Assembly (NCBI GenBank): GCA_030680415.1
Contig: JAUXVE010000059.1
Span: forward strand, 23,872-87,871
Direction of reading: 5' to 3'
Source of the DNA: Rubrivivax sp.
Lineage (GTDB): Bacteria > Pseudomonadota > Gammaproteobacteria > Burkholderiales > Burkholderiaceae_C
Length of the DNA: 64,000 bases
Shown: positions 1 to 9,720 of the stretch, piece after piece
Layout: each line of letters opens with the position of its first letter
Numbering within the stretch: position 1 is the first letter of the stretch
Made by a program: the position numbers and the translations under genes
Notes under the pieces: generated by a model
What the model saw: the letters and a program-made list of their open reading frames with translations, nothing else
Told to the model about the DNA's origin: nothing
Databases searched by the model: none

Positions 1-184
1 ACAGCGGCGTCGGCTCGACGATCGGCACGCGGATGTTGAGGTAACCGTAACGCCGCATGAGCGCGCGCACGGTCTCCTCGAACCATTCCCAGCGCGCCGA
101 ATCGGGTGGCAGGATGTCGTTCATGCCCTTCACAGCGCGCAGCGGTGCAGGGGCGGGGCCGGTGGCCGGAGTGTGTTCTGGCAT
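1..184 (-). CDS. hisS: Histidyl-tRNA synthetase, N-terminal part (runs off the window)
   Basis: Only the first 61 codons are inside the window. The ATG lies at 184-182, and after a short proline/alanine-rich extension the protein reads [20 protein letters not shown], the typical class II HisRS start (motif around KGMNDILP). The enzyme charges tRNA-His in the cytoplasm. It lies 81 bp downstream of ispG on the same strand, the usual Burkholderiales order. The rest of the catalytic core and the anticodon-binding domain lie outside the window, so completeness cannot be judged. Confidence 0.93.
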   Translation of the reverse strand, partial: MPEHTPATGPAPAPLRAVKGMNDILPPDSARWEWFEETVRALMRRYGYLNIRVPIVEPTPL

Positions 185-265
185 GGGTTCAGATCGCGGT
201 GGGTGACGACATGTGCGGCTGGCCGGGCGCGCCCCTCCCGGTGGCCACGGCCGGGCAGCGGGATG

Positions 266-1543
266 TCAATGCGCCGTGGTCACGGCGCCGAAACGGCGCT
301 CGATGTAGCTTTCGACGATCTGGTGGAACTCGGCCGCGATGCCCTCGCCGCGCAGCGTGAGCGCCTTCTCGCCGTCGATGAACACCGGCGCCGCCGGTGC
401 CTCTCCGGTGCCGGGCAGGCTGATGCCGATGTCGGCGTGTTTGCTCTCGCCGGGGCCGTTGACGATGCAGCCCATCACCGCCACCTTGAGGTTCTCGACG
501 CCGGGGTAGCGCACCTTCCACACCGGCATCTGGGCGCGCAGGAAATCGTCGATCTGCTTGGCCAGCTCCTGGAAGGTGGTGCTGGTGGTGCGGCCGCAGC
601 CGGGGCAGGCGGCGACGCTGGGATTGAAGGCGCGCAGGCCGAGCGACTGCAGGATCTCCAGCGCCACCGCCACCTCCTGCGTGCGCGCCTCGCCGGGCTG
701 TGGCGTCAGGCTGACGCGGATGGTGTCGCCGATGCCTTCCTGCAGCAGCACCGCCAGCGCCGTGCTCGAGGCCACCGTGCCCTTGGTGCCCATGCCGGCT
801 TCGGTGAGACCCAGGTGCAGCGCGTAGTCGCAGCGCCGCGCCAGGGCGCGGTAGACAGAGATGAGGTCCTGCACGCCGCTGACCTTGCAGCTGATGATGA
901 TGTTGTCCGGGTTCAGGCCGAGCTCGCGTGCCACCGCGGCCGAACTCAGCGCCGAGCGCACCAGCGCCTGGTACATCACCTGCTTGGCATCCAGCGGTCG
1001 CGCGCGACGCGCGTTTTCGTCCATCAGATGCGCCAGCAACTCCTGGTCGAGGCTGCCCCAGTTGACGCCGATGCGCACCACCCTGTCGTGTTTCACCGCG
1101 GCTTCGATCATCTGTCCGAACTGGCGGTCGCGCTTGTCGCCCTTGCCCACGTTGCCAGGGTTGATGCGGTACTTCGACAGCGCCATCGCCATCGCCGGAA
1201 AGTCGCTCAGCAGGCGGTGGCCGTTGTAGTGGAAATCGCCCACCAGCGGCACGTCGACACCCATGCGATCGAGCTGGTCGCGAATGTGCGGCACGGCTTC
1301 GGCAGCCTCGGGCGTGTTGACGGTGATGCGCACCAGTTCGCTGCCGGCCTGCGCCAGTTCCTTGACCTGGATTGCGGTGCCGATAACGTCCACCGTGTCG
1401 GTGTTGGTCATGGCCTGCACGCGCACCGGCGCGTCGCCGCCCACCGTCACCACGTGGTCACGCCAGACCACACGCGATTGGCGGCAAGGCCGCCGCGCAG
1501 GAGCGGCGGCTTCAATGACGTCCACGTCGTCGGGTGCGTTCAT
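266..1543 (-). CDS. ispG: 4-hydroxy-3-methylbut-2-en-1-yl diphosphate synthase (flavodoxin)
   Basis: 425 residues. It catalyses the penultimate step of the MEP isoprenoid pathway, converting MEcPP to HMBPP with a [4Fe-4S] cluster. The N-terminal TIM-barrel signature [12 protein letters not shown] and GDFHYNGH are present. The cluster-binding cysteines sit in [12 protein letters not shown] and [11 protein letters not shown] in the C-terminal third. The ATG at 1543 is chosen because it precedes the conserved region; an open frame upstream to 1756 is arginine/cysteine-rich and looks non-coding. It sits between rodZ and hisS. The product feeds isoprenoid precursors, including those used by HpnCDE further along the window. 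Confidence 0.95.
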   Translation of the reverse strand: MNAPDDVDVIEAAAPARRPCRQSRVVWRDHVVTVGGDAPVRVQAMTNTDTVDVIGTAIQVKELAQAGSELVRITVNTPEAAEAVPHIRDQLDRMGVDVPLVGDFHYNGHRLLSDFPAMAMALSKYRINPGNVGKGDKRDRQFGQMIEAAVKHDRVVRIGVNWGSLDQELLAHLMDENARRARPLDAKQVMYQALVRSALSSAAVARELGLNPDNIIISCKVSGVQDLISVYRALARRCDYALHLGLTEAGMGTKGTVASSTALAVLLQEGIGDTIRVSLTPQPGEARTQEVAVALEILQSLGLRAFNPSVAACPGCGRTTSTTFQELAKQIDDFLRAQMPVWKVRYPGVENLKVAVMGCIVNGPGESKHADIGISLPGTGEAPAAPVFIDGEKALTLRGEGIAAEFHQIVESYIERRFGAVTTAH

Positions 1544-1571
1544 GGTGAAGCCTGGTTGACCCCGGCCGCGC

Positions 1572-2426
1572 TCATGGCAGCTCGACCCGCGCCACATTGT
1601 CGCGGGTGCGCGGTGCCAGGTCGACCGGCCGGCCGCGAAACCCCAGCTGCGTGGCGGCTGCGTTGCCGATGACCAGACGGATCGGCAGCGTGCCGTCCAG
1701 ACCCACGCTCTCGCCCGGCAGCACGGTGCGCGACAGCAACACCTGGCCACTCGCATCGCGCGCGTCGATCCAGGACGCCTCGGTCGTGCGCAACTGCACC
1801 AGGCCAGCGGCGGTGGCCGCAGCGGTTTCTTCCGCGGGGGGCGCAGAAAAGACCGTCTCGCCTGCGGGCTGTGCCGCCGAGGCGGCCGCCTGGGCTGGGG
1901 GGGGCTCCGTGGCTGCGGCAGACGCTGCAGATGCCGCAGGCTCTGCCACCGTGGCCACGGCCGCCGACAGGGGCACCGAAGCGGCCACCGGCGCCGGCTC
2001 GCTCGACGACCACAATCCGGGCGGCAGGAAGTACACGACGAGCGCTGCGATCATGAGCGCTCCCGCGGCCAGGACCATGGGCCGGATTGCCGCGCCGCCC
2101 AGGCCCGGTTCATCGCGGCCCGGCCGGCCCTGGAACGGGGTGTTCAGACCGCCGAGGCCGGACTCCAGCGCCATGGACCCGGGCTGCGGCAGCAGGTCCA
2201 GCACCGGACGGGGGTCGATCTTCAAGGTGCGACACACCGACTGCGCCAGGGCGCGCGTGAAGGTGGCGTCGGGCAGTTCATCCCAGCGGTCGTTTTCCAG
2301 CGCGTCGAGCTTGCGCGGCGCGACCTTGATCGCCGCCGCCAGCGCGGCAATGTGCAAGCCCTGCCTTTCGCGTGCGGCCTTGAGCAAGGCACCGGCGCTG
2401 GGCTTGTCGGGTGCGGGCTCAGTCAT
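1572..2426 (-). CDS. rodZ: RodZ-like cytoskeletal HTH/DUF4115 membrane protein
   Basis: 284 residues. An N-terminal Cro/CI-type helix-turn-helix (about residues 10-75, with [19 protein letters not shown] and [16 protein letters not shown]) is followed by one transmembrane helix near residues 117-136. A long Ala/Pro/Glu-rich periplasmic linker then leads to a C-terminal beta domain of the DUF4115 type. This is the RodZ architecture, which links MreB to the elongasome in rod-shaped bacteria. The start overlaps the end of pilW by 8 bp and the stop lies 28 bp before ispG, so the genes are probably co-transcribed. The function is inferred from architecture and position. Confidence 0.85.
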   Translation of the reverse strand: MTEPAPDKPSAGALLKAARERQGLHIAALAAAIKVAPRKLDALENDRWDELPDATFTRALAQSVCRTLKIDPRPVLDLLPQPGSMALESGLGGLNTPFQGRPGRDEPGLGGAAIRPMVLAAGALMIAALVVYFLPPGLWSSSEPAPVAASVPLSAAVATVAEPAASAASAAATEPPPAQAAASAAQPAGETVFSAPPAEETAAATAAGLVQLRTTEASWIDARDASGQVLLSRTVLPGESVGLDGTLPIRLVIGNAAATQLGFRGRPVDLAPRTRDNVARVELP

Positions 2427-3246
2427 CGAAGCGGCCTCGTTCGAACTGCAGTGTTTCAGGGGCTTGCGGGAAGCGGTCGCGCAACTGGCGACCGTAGTCC
2501 TGCAGCCCGTCGAGGTTGCCCAAGCGGCGCTCGATGCGCGCGGCCAGCCACAGGCTCTGCGCCGTGGACAGTGCGGGCCGGGAGTTGATGCGCCCGACGT
2601 AGAAGCGCGCGCGCTCGAGCTCGCCGCGATGCAGCAGCACCTCGCTCAGGTTGTAGGCCGTGACCGGATTCGATGGATCCAGCTCGTAGCTGCGCGACAG
2701 CGTGCGCTCGGCCAGCGCCCACTGGCCGGCACGCGCCTGACACACGCCCTGCGCCAGCAAGGTGCGCACGACGTCACGGTACTGCGGCTGCAGCAAGGCG
2801 CGCTCGAACTGCGCCTCGGCCTCGGCGAACTGCCGCTGCTGGCACAGGAACCAGCCGTAGTTGTGCATGGCGTCACCGTCACGCGGGTCGAGCTGCAAGG
2901 CGCGCCGGAAGCTTTCGTCGGCCAGCGTCATCTCCCCCAGCGTGCCGTAGATGAGGCCGCGCAGGTTGTAGGCTTCGGCCACGTCAGGCTTGGCGGCAAT
3001 CGCCAGCTTGACCTCTTCCAGCGCCGTGCTGGCCTGGCCGCGGGCGAGATACAGCCCCGCCAGCTCCAGGCGCACCTTGGCGCTGCGTTCGGCGTCGGCG
3101 CCTTCGGAGCCGCCGCGCGCCGTGCGCGTGTCGCGGCCCCCGCCACCGGCACTGCCGGTGGTGGTGGTGGTCGTCGTCGTCGTGCAGGCAGCAAGCAGGG
3201 CCATTGCCACCAGCGCCACCCAGCCCGCTGTGAGGCGCAGACTCAA
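2419..3246 (-). CDS. pilW: Type IV pilus biogenesis/stability lipoprotein PilW (PilF)
   Basis: 275 residues. A hydrophobic signal ends in the lipobox LAAC with Cys21 as the lipidation site. About five TPR-type helical hairpins follow (for example [20 protein letters not shown] and [19 protein letters not shown]). PilW/PilF is the outer-membrane pilotin that helps assemble the PilQ secretin. Nine threonine codons, (ACG)4(ACC)5, follow the lipidated cysteine directly, an unusual trinucleotide tract. The start overlaps the rlmN stop by 4 bp, consistent with translational coupling. The position rlmN-pilW-rodZ-ispG is classical for this gene. Confidence 0.88.
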   Translation of the reverse strand: MSLRLTAGWVALVAMALLAACTTTTTTTTTGSAGGGGRDTRTARGGSEGADAERSAKVRLELAGLYLARGQASTALEEVKLAIAAKPDVAEAYNLRGLIYGTLGEMTLADESFRRALQLDPRDGDAMHNYGWFLCQQRQFAEAEAQFERALLQPQYRDVVRTLLAQGVCQARAGQWALAERTLSRSYELDPSNPVTAYNLSEVLLHRGELERARFYVGRINSRPALSTAQSLWLAARIERRLGNLDGLQDYGRQLRDRFPQAPETLQFERGRFDD

Positions 3247-4373
3247 AGCAGGCCTCCAGTCGTGGCGGCAATCGGGATCACCGCGCGCCGCAGCGCCAGC
3301 CGCTCACGCGCGTTGGTGCGGTCCTGCACCTCACCGGCGAGCTGGCCACAAGCGGCGTCGATGTCGTCACCGCGCGTCTTGCGGATGGTGGTGACGATGC
3401 CGGCGTCCTGAAGCACACGCGCAAACGCCAATACACGCTCGCGCGACGAACGCTTCAGGCCCGACGCCGGGAAGGGGTTGAACGGGATCAGGTTGAACTT
3501 GCAGGGCACGCGGCCCCTGACCAGGCGCACCAGTTCCTGGGCCAGCTCGGGCGTATCGTTGACGCTGTCGAGCATGCAGTACTCGAAAGTGATGAAGTCG
3601 CGCGGCGCGGCATCCAGGTAGCGCACGCAGGCGTCGAGCAACTCGTCGATGCCGTGCTTGCGGTTCAAGGGCACGAGCGTGTCGCGCAGCTTGTCGTTGG
3701 GCGCGTGCAGTGACACGGCCAATGCCACGGGGCAATCACTGCGCAGGCGGTCGATCATGCGCGTCAGGCCCGAGGTGGAGACCGTGACGCGGCGGCGCGA
3801 GAGGCCGTAGCCATGGTCGCTGAGCATGGTACGCAGGGCCGGCACGAGCGCGTCGTAGTTCTGCAGCGGCTCGCCCATGCCCATCATCACGACGTTGTCG
3901 ATGGCGCGCTCACCTGCAGGCAGTGCCAGATGCTGGCGCAGGCGATGCTCGGCAAACCAGAGCTGGCCCACGATCTCACCGGTGCTCAGATTGCGGCTGA
4001 AGCCCTGGTGCCCGGTGCTGCAGAAGCGGCAGCCCACGGCACACCCAGCCTGCGAAGACAGACACAGCGTGCCGCGGTCGTCTTCGGGGATGTACACCGA
4101 CTCGACGGCGTTGCCGCCGCCGACGTCGAACAGCCACTTGATGGTGCCGTCGGCCGAGACATGCTCGCTGATCAGCGGCAGGCCGCGGATCTCGGCCAGC
4201 GCCGCGAGCTTGCCGCGCAGGCTCTTGGCCAGGTCCGACATGTGCGCAAAGTCGGACGCGCCCTTCTGGTGGATCCAGCGATAGAGCTGCACGGCGCGGA
4301 AGCGCTTCTCGCCCAGCCCGGCGCACAAGGCCGCCAGCCCCTCGAGGTCGAAGTCGAGAAGATTGACGGCCAT
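3243..4373 (-). CDS. rlmN: Dual-specificity RNA methyltransferase RlmN
   Basis: 376 residues. A radical-SAM enzyme that methylates C2 of A2503 in 23S rRNA and A37 in some tRNAs. The cluster motif CxxxCxxC is Cys111, Cys115 and Cys118 ([12 protein letters not shown]). The MGMGEPLQN segment and the methyl-carrying and resolving cysteine region near the C-terminus ([10 protein letters not shown]) are visible. The length is normal. Its ATG lies just upstream of pilW in the gene string, and ndk ends 8 bp before it. Confidence 0.95.
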   Translation of the reverse strand: MAVNLLDFDLEGLAALCAGLGEKRFRAVQLYRWIHQKGASDFAHMSDLAKSLRGKLAALAEIRGLPLISEHVSADGTIKWLFDVGGGNAVESVYIPEDDRGTLCLSSQAGCAVGCRFCSTGHQGFSRNLSTGEIVGQLWFAEHRLRQHLALPAGERAIDNVVMMGMGEPLQNYDALVPALRTMLSDHGYGLSRRRVTVSTSGLTRMIDRLRSDCPVALAVSLHAPNDKLRDTLVPLNRKHGIDELLDACVRYLDAAPRDFITFEYCMLDSVNDTPELAQELVRLVRGRVPCKFNLIPFNPFPASGLKRSSRERVLAFARVLQDAGIVTTIRKTRGDDIDAACGQLAGEVQDRTNARERLALRRAVIPIAATTGGLL

Positions 4374-4380
4374 GTCGCGT

Positions 4381-4806
4381 TCAGCGTGAGTAGACGTTCA
4401 TGCCGGCGAAGAAGAACGCGATTTCGACCGCGGCGGTCTCGGCAGCGTCGGAGCCGTGCACGGCATTGGCGTCGATGCTGTCGGCAAAGTCGGCGCGGAT
4501 GGTGCCCTTGTCGGCCTTCCTGGGGTCGGTGGCGCCCATCAGCTCGCGGTTCTTGGCGATCGCACCTTCGCCCTCGAGCACCTGGATCATCACCGGGCCC
4601 GAGATCATGAAATTGACCAGGTCATTGAAGAAGGGCCGTGCCTTGTGCACGGCGTAGAAGGCCTCGGCTTCGCCGCGCGACAGCTGCGCCATGCGCGCCG
4701 CGATGATCTTCAGGCCGGCGCCTTCGAAGCGGGCATAGATCTGCCCGATCACGTTCTTGGCCACGGCGTCGGGCTTGGTGATCGAGAGCGTACGTTCGAT
4801 GGCCAT
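4381..4806 (-). CDS. ndk: Nucleoside diphosphate kinase
   Basis: 141 residues. It transfers the gamma-phosphate between nucleoside triphosphates and diphosphates. [15 protein letters not shown] opens the protein and the catalytic histidine is His117 in NAVHGSD. The start at 4806 is supported by an AGGAGAG ribosome site a few bases upstream; the longer frame to 4914 would run into intron RNA. A group II intron sits directly upstream, between this gene and its presumed promoter. Downstream the gene is followed by rlmN after 7 bp. Confidence 0.96.
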   Translation of the reverse strand: MAIERTLSITKPDAVAKNVIGQIYARFEGAGLKIIAARMAQLSRGEAEAFYAVHKARPFFNDLVNFMISGPVMIQVLEGEGAIAKNRELMGATDPRKADKGTIRADFADSIDANAVHGSDAAETAAVEIAFFFAGMNVYSR

Positions 4807-4874
4807 GAAAACTCTCCTGAAGCAAGGACTTGGGGAGGGTAGGGACAGGTCATTGCTGACCCATCCCCCCCTAA

Positions 4875-4908
4875 GAACCGGACTTGCGACTTTCGCCGCA
4901 TCCGGCTC
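4875..4908 (-). ncRNA. Group II intron domain V
   Basis: A 34-nt hairpin on the minus strand. The outer arms are GAGCCGGA and TCCGGTTC. The upper stem TGCGGC/GTCGCA is capped by a GAAA tetraloop, and the AGC catalytic triad lies in the lower stem. This is the conserved catalytic core of group II ribozymes. Its intactness suggests the ribozyme could be active. Confidence 0.9.
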
Positions 4909-4983
4909 AAGCACAACTGATGGCGTTGATGTGCAAAGCTAGCAATTTTAGCATCGCCGCCTGTCATACCAACACCCGAAGCC

Positions 4984-6684
4984 TCATTCCGAGGCCGGCT
5001 TCGCCACTGTCAAACCTTTGGCATGCAGTTGGACATGACACACCGGGTGCAGGAGCACCCGGTTTCTCAACGAGTCCGACCCGCCCGCCACCCTTTGGAT
5101 TAGGTGATGGTCGTGCCAGCCCGTTTCATCCGTGATGGCCCCGCCGCACAGAGCGCACTTGCCCTGCTGGTCGACGTACAGCGTCGCCCATTGCTTGAGG
5201 TACGCCCTGCTCTTCAGCAGGCGCTTCGCGCTCAGGTCTTCACCATACGCCTCCCACCGGGGATCGAAGGGGTTGTAGCCCCCCATCACCTTCCGGTGTC
5301 GGACAATTTCCGTATCGGCGAGCCGATACAGGCGCACCCAATGCGTTTCGCCATCCTCTGACCGAGTCCCGGTTGCGAACTCGGTCCTGCCCTCGACGGT
5401 CGGCCAGTACTTCGCGGCCACCCATCTCGGGCTTTTCTTCGGATGCCTGCGACGTGCCCAGCGCGTCAACCGCCACCACAGCAGCGAGTCGAGTTTGCTG
5501 AACGTCTCCTTGGCGACCACCGGGTGGTGGTACTGAGCCCAGCCTCGCAGGACTGGATTCAGCAGCTTGATGAGCTCGGCCTGTTTCACCATCGCGTGGC
5601 CCTTCACGATTTCCTTCACCTTGCCGTAGAGCGCTTGCACGTTCTTCTTGCTCGGTTTGATCAGCAGGACCCCCGAGTACTTCCGGAAATTCCAGCCCAG
5701 GAAATCGAACCCTGCGTCTATGTGCGTGACTCGCGTCTTCGTCGGCGACAGTCGCAATCCTCGTTGTGCGAGGAACGCTTCCACCCACGGCCGGACCCCG
5801 TTGACCAGGAGGTCTTGCGACGCTCCGGTGATCACGAAGTCATCGGCGTACCGGACCACATTGACTTTGAGCTTTCGGACCTTCGACTCGCCCAGCGTCG
5901 CACCGAGGTGCGCCAGCAGACCAGTTTCCAATCCGTTCAATGCCACGTTCGCCAACGTCGGCGAAATGATGCCGCCTTGCGGCGTGCCTGCTTCGGTGCT
6001 TGCCAGTTGGCCTTGGTAGACCACCCCCGCCTTCAGCCACTTGTGCAGGATCACCCGGTTCATACGGACCTGGCTTACCAGCCACGCGTGGTTGATGTGA
6101 TCGAAACAGCCTTCGATGTCCGCTTCCAATACCCATGGGGCCGAAGCCTTCTGGGACAGGCAGACGAACAACTGACTCATGGCATCGGCCGTCGAGCGAT
6201 TGCGCCGAAAGCCGTAGCTGTTCGGGTCGCTCTGCGACTCCACGACGGGCTCCAGGCCCAGCAGGTGGAGAGCCTGCATCGCCCGGTCCTTCATCGTCGG
6301 AATGCCCAGCGGGCGTTCCTTGCCATTCGCCTTCGGGATGTAGACCCGCCTCAACGGCTGCGGCCGGTATCCCCTTTGCTGCTTGATAGCACTGACAGCC
6401 TCCCATTTGCAGGTCGGCGTGCCCCACAGCTCGCGGTCGACGCCTGCCGTCCGCTTGCCTTGGTTCTCTGTCACTCGCCGCACCGCCAGTGACCTGGCGG
6501 CGAACGAGCGGATCAGCGACCTTTGCAGGGCCTTGACCCTGCGCCAATCGCTTTCCTGCGTAGCCTTCGCTATCCGCATCTGCATCGTTCTCACGTGCCG
6601 TTCGACCCGGCGCCAGTCAATGGACTGCCAGTCGTTCGGCCCGTGCGAGGACGCAGAACCATCGTTGTCGATGATCTCTTCCAT
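4984..6684 (-). CDS. ltrA: Group II intron reverse transcriptase/maturase with HNH endonuclease
   Basis: 566 residues, uninterrupted. Reverse-transcriptase blocks appear in order: RRVYIPKANGKERPLGIPTM, SYGFRRNRSTADA, WVLEADIEGCFDHI, GTPQGGIISPTLAN and the active-site YADD in VVRYADDFVITG. A maturase (X) domain follows, then a C-terminal HNH nuclease with zinc-type cysteine pairs (CALCGG, HDHHLIQ, HPVCHVQLH). It binds the intron RNA, assists splicing and copies the intron into new DNA sites. All key residues are present, so the element may still be mobile. The start ATG at 6684 precedes MEEIIDNDGS; no stronger alternative was seen. Confidence 0.95.
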   Translation of the reverse strand: MEEIIDNDGSASSHGPNDWQSIDWRRVERHVRTMQMRIAKATQESDWRRVKALQRSLIRSFAARSLAVRRVTENQGKRTAGVDRELWGTPTCKWEAVSAIKQQRGYRPQPLRRVYIPKANGKERPLGIPTMKDRAMQALHLLGLEPVVESQSDPNSYGFRRNRSTADAMSQLFVCLSQKASAPWVLEADIEGCFDHINHAWLVSQVRMNRVILHKWLKAGVVYQGQLASTEAGTPQGGIISPTLANVALNGLETGLLAHLGATLGESKVRKLKVNVVRYADDFVITGASQDLLVNGVRPWVEAFLAQRGLRLSPTKTRVTHIDAGFDFLGWNFRKYSGVLLIKPSKKNVQALYGKVKEIVKGHAMVKQAELIKLLNPVLRGWAQYHHPVVAKETFSKLDSLLWWRLTRWARRRHPKKSPRWVAAKYWPTVEGRTEFATGTRSEDGETHWVRLYRLADTEIVRHRKVMGGYNPFDPRWEAYGEDLSAKRLLKSRAYLKQWATLYVDQQGKCALCGGAITDETGWHDHHLIQRVAGGSDSLRNRVLLHPVCHVQLHAKGLTVAKPASE

Positions 6685-7624
6685 GCTGACCTCGTTGGTG
6701 AACCCATCGAGGACGCACGTCTGCCCCGAAGGGCAGCATGCGTCCCTTCAGGGCTTGATAGAACTCAGCAACCGGCTCGCGACGGTTGCACCATGTGGAA
6801 GTGGGCCTGCTTTCGCAGCGGGGCAAATCTTGAACCCCTGTCCCGACGGTTACAGCCGGGCGTTCGCTTTTTCCACGATCCCATACCCCCTCGCCCGACA
6901 GGTCGCCTTGCGGCTTCCCTGCCCTTGCACCGAAGTGCTCGGGCGGACGATGGGGCTTACCACGTTCCTTGACTCGCCGACAGCGCGGTGGTTATCCGCG
7001 GTGCCTGTCCGTTTAGGGTCTGTCTCTCCCGGGGCTGCGTAACGGCGATGTGCCCTCAACTTTGACAAGGGCAGCCTGACAGCTTGCCTTTTGGCTCTGG
7101 CCTGACAGCAGGTTTGGCCAGTCAATCATCACCCGGGTTCAGTCGACAGTTCACGAGCGTTACCCGTGCGGAACTTGCCTGGCCCCTCATCCGCCGTCCT
7201 GCTGGCAGAGTCCGTGCACGCCCTCACGGGACATGCACGCCACCGAGGTGGGGGACGTTGTCGGACGGGCTTCACACAGGGTCGTTACCGGGCCTGCATG
7301 CCATCCTAGGCAACCACTGATCGCACAGTGGGTCACGGCTTCATGCGTGACAAGGCGATCCAAGACTTCGTCGCTCTATGGAGCAGTTGATTCCGTCTCC
7401 CGACGACGCTCCAGCGCCACTTGCAGTGGCCTTGAAGCGCACAACACCGTCACGGTCCACCGTCGGCCAAGGCCGAGGTTTTCCGTCACGGCATCCGCGT
7501 CATCGCGGATGTGGCTCCGGCAGGATCTTCATCCTGCGACCGGAACAAGTTCCGGTCTTTCTCTAGGGCTGCATCACCCCGCAGCTAGGGAGAGCGACAC
7601 AAACGTGTCGCACCAAAGCTTTTG

Positions 7625-7630
7625 ATTGTA
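7625..7630 (-). promoter_or_regulatory. Candidate -10 (TACAAT) of ndk, split from it by the intron
   Basis: The minus strand reads GGTTACAATCAAAAGC between the rluB stop and the intron. TACAAT fits a sigma-70 -10 box, and the start point would fall near 7618, about five bases before the intron boundary. If correct, ndk would be transcribed through the intron and need splicing or an internal promoter. No convincing -35 was found. Confidence 0.4.
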
Positions 7631-7644
7631 ACCGGCGGCGGGTT

Positions 7645-9720
7645 TCAGCGACCCCGGCCACCCCCGCCGCCACCGCCACGCCCGCCACCGCGGTTGCCGC
7701 GGCCGCCGCCCGGGCCACCGCTCTTGCGGCGCAAGGCGTCGGCGCCGATGTAGCCCACCGCCGTGCGCATCGGGTCGGGCTGGCCGCCCTTGGCGTCGCC
7801 GCCGCGCTTGCCGCCGCTACCACCACCACCGTGCGCTCCGCCGCCGCTGCCGCCGGGGCCGAAGCCGCCGTGGCCGCGCGAGCCTTGCGTGAAGCGCTTG
7901 TCGTAGGTCTGCTGCAGCGGGTTGGGGATCGGGCCGTCCTCGGGGATCTCGCGCTGCGGCGCGCGGTCACGCTGCAGTGCACGCTTGTCGTAGGTTTGCT
8001 GCAGCGGGTTGGGAATCGGGCCGTCCTCCGGAATTTCGCGCCGCAACTGGCGTTCCTGCTGGATGGCGCGCCTGTCGAAGGTTTGCTGCAGCGGGTTGGG
8101 GATGGCGCCGCCTTCGCCCGGTTCGAAACCGGGTCCGCGTGGGCCGCGCGGGCCTCGTTCGGGGCGCTCAGGGCGCGGGGCGCGCTCCGGCCGCGGCCCG
8201 CGGTCGGCGCGTTGCTCGGGCCCGGGTCCCTGCGCGGCGGCCTCGGGCCTTGCGCCGCGCTCGGTCAGATCGGGTCGCGGCCCTTGTTCGCCACCCTCGC
8301 CGCGGCGAGCGCCGCGGCGGTTGCGGCCGCGGCGCGGGCCGAGGTCACGCTCGGCCTCGCGTTCGGGGCCGGGGCCGCTGGCCAGCCGGCGCAGCGCGCG
8401 CAGGTCGTGCTCGTCGAGATCGACCCAGACACCCCGCTTGAGCCCGTGTGGCAGCACCACCGAGCCATAACGGATGCGGATCAGCCGGCTCACGGCGTGG
8501 CCCACGGCCTCGAAGAGCCTGCGCACCTCGCGGTTGCGGCCCTCGGTGATGACGACGCGGTACCAGTGATTGACGCCTTCGCCGCCGCCGTCCTCGATGC
8601 TCTTGAAGGCGGCACGCTGGCCGTCGATCTCCACGCCCTCGAGCAACCTGGCCTTGGCCTGCGGCTCCAGCAGCCCGAGCGAACGGACCGCGTACTCACG
8701 CTCGACGCCGAAGCGCGGGTGCATCAGCTGGTTGGCGAGCTCGCCCGAATTGGTGAACAGCAGCAGACCTTCGGTGTTGATGTCCAGCCGGCCCACCGAT
8801 TGCCACTTGCCCTGCTGCAGCCGCGGCAGGCGCCGGAAGACGGTGGGCCGCTGCTGCGGGTCGTCGTGCGTGACGACCTCGCCAGCGGGCTTGTGATAGG
8901 CCAGCACCCGTGGTGGCGGCGGCGCAATGCGCACGCGCACGGGCTTGCCGTCAATCGCGATGCGGTCGCCGAAAGAGATCCGCTGGCCGGTGTGCGCCAC
9001 CTCGCCGTTCACGGTGACGCGGCCTTCGAGGATCATCTGCTCGAGATCGCGCCGTGAGCCGACACCCGCCTGCGCCAGCACCTTGTGCAGCTTGGGGGCG
9101 TCGGGGTCGGCAGCGAGCACACGCTTGGGCGGCGGTGCGGGCTCGGTCACTTCGGCCGCTGCAGCCTCTTCGTCGAAGGTGCCCGAAAGCACTTGTGCGA
9201 AGACCTCGGCGGCCACCGGTGCCGGCAGCCGCGGCGCAGCCGGCGTGGCCCCTTCGGCCGACGACTCACCGGACTCCCCGGCGTCGGCATCTTCAGCCTC
9301 ATTGGCCGTCGCGGCGACCGCTGCGCCGGCCTCCTCGGCCACGCGATCCGCGCCGCGCCGGCCGCGCCGGCGGTTGCGGCCGCGTCGGCTGCCGGCGGTC
9401 GCTTCGCCATCGGCGGCGTCGCCGGGTGCAGCGTTCGGCTCGCCGTCGATGTCGCCATCGCTCGCGTCAGTCGCACGGGCGCCGACCGCGGCATCGGTGA
9501 TGTCGGCTGCGACCGCTTCGGCCTGCGCCGGCACCGGCTCCACCGCGGGCCCGGCCTCGGCTGCCGGCCCCGTATCGGTAGCGGTCGCCACGGCCGGCTC
9601 GGCAGCCGCCTTGCGCGGCGCACGCCGGCGCTTGGGTTTGTCGACAGCGACTTCGTCCGCCGCCGCAGATGCGGCCGCGGTGGTTTCGGGCGGCAGGGGA
9701 TCGACTTCGTGAGCGTTCAT
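7645..9720 (-). CDS. rluB: 23S rRNA pseudouridine synthase RluB with long disordered tails
   Basis: 691 residues, more than double the usual RluB core. The N-terminal ~200 residues are an Ala/Glu/Pro-rich extension. Then come an S4 RNA-binding domain ([20 protein letters not shown]) and the RsuA/RluB catalytic domain with [17 protein letters not shown], whose Asp is the nucleophile. The enzyme forms pseudouridine 2605 of 23S rRNA. The C-terminal ~200 residues are Arg/Gly/Pro-rich with three copies of PNPLQQT(Y/F)D(K/R)R and end in a glycine-arginine tail, probably RNA-binding. The start overlaps the scpB stop by 4 bp. Long tails are common on this protein in Burkholderiales. Confidence 0.9.
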   Translation of the reverse strand: MNAHEVDPLPPETTAAASAAADEVAVDKPKRRRAPRKAAAEPAVATATDTGPAAEAGPAVEPVPAQAEAVAADITDAAVGARATDASDGDIDGEPNAAPGDAADGEATAGSRRGRNRRRGRRGADRVAEEAGAAVAATANEAEDADAGESGESSAEGATPAAPRLPAPVAAEVFAQVLSGTFDEEAAAAEVTEPAPPPKRVLAADPDAPKLHKVLAQAGVGSRRDLEQMILEGRVTVNGEVAHTGQRISFGDRIAIDGKPVRVRIAPPPPRVLAYHKPAGEVVTHDDPQQRPTVFRRLPRLQQGKWQSVGRLDINTEGLLLFTNSGELANQLMHPRFGVEREYAVRSLGLLEPQAKARLLEGVEIDGQRAAFKSIEDGGGEGVNHWYRVVITEGRNREVRRLFEAVGHAVSRLIRIRYGSVVLPHGLKRGVWVDLDEHDLRALRRLASGPGPEREAERDLGPRRGRNRRGARRGEGGEQGPRPDLTERGARPEAAAQGPGPEQRADRGPRPERAPRPERPERGPRGPRGPGFEPGEGGAIPNPLQQTFDRRAIQQERQLRREIPEDGPIPNPLQQTYDKRALQRDRAPQREIPEDGPIPNPLQQTYDKRFTQGSRGHGGFGPGGSGGGAHGGGGSGGKRGGDAKGGQPDPMRTAVGYIGADALRRKSGGPGGGRGNRGGGRGGGGGGGRGR
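7880..8111 (-). repeat. In-frame repeats coding for PNPLQQT(Y/F)DKR in the RluB tail
   Basis: Three near-identical coding units of roughly 60-90 bp lie inside rluB. Each encodes (G/A)IPNPLQQT(Y/F)D(K/R)R, two of them preceded by REIPEDGP. They are protein-level repeats in a disordered tail, not a CRISPR array: there are no constant spacers and the frame is conserved. Confidence 0.8.

Larger units (their letters stand above)
4833..7613 (-). mobile_element. Group II intron with reverse transcriptase/maturase ORF
   Basis: The 5' end is taken at 7613, where the minus strand reads GTGCGACACGTTTGTGTCGC, the GUGYG start of group II introns folding at once into a hairpin. About 930 nt of non-coding RNA domains lead to the maturase frame (6684-4984). 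Domain V lies at 4908-4875. A domain VI-like hairpin (GGTCA-GCAA-TGACC) follows with a probable bulged branch-point A near 4840. The 3' end is uncertain by several bases (about 4832-4838). The intron interrupts the rluB-ndk intergenic region; both genes are intact. The 5' non-coding part is longer than usual for bacterial introns. Confidence 0.85.

Noticed and set aside
173..1672. 499-codon open frame antisense to ispG
   Set aside because: Frame created by high GC; composition is His/Arg/Ala-rich, and the opposite strand encodes a clear ispG.
7880..8111. Repeats in rluB considered as a CRISPR array
   Set aside because: Repeats are in frame, code for conserved peptides and have no unique spacers of constant length.
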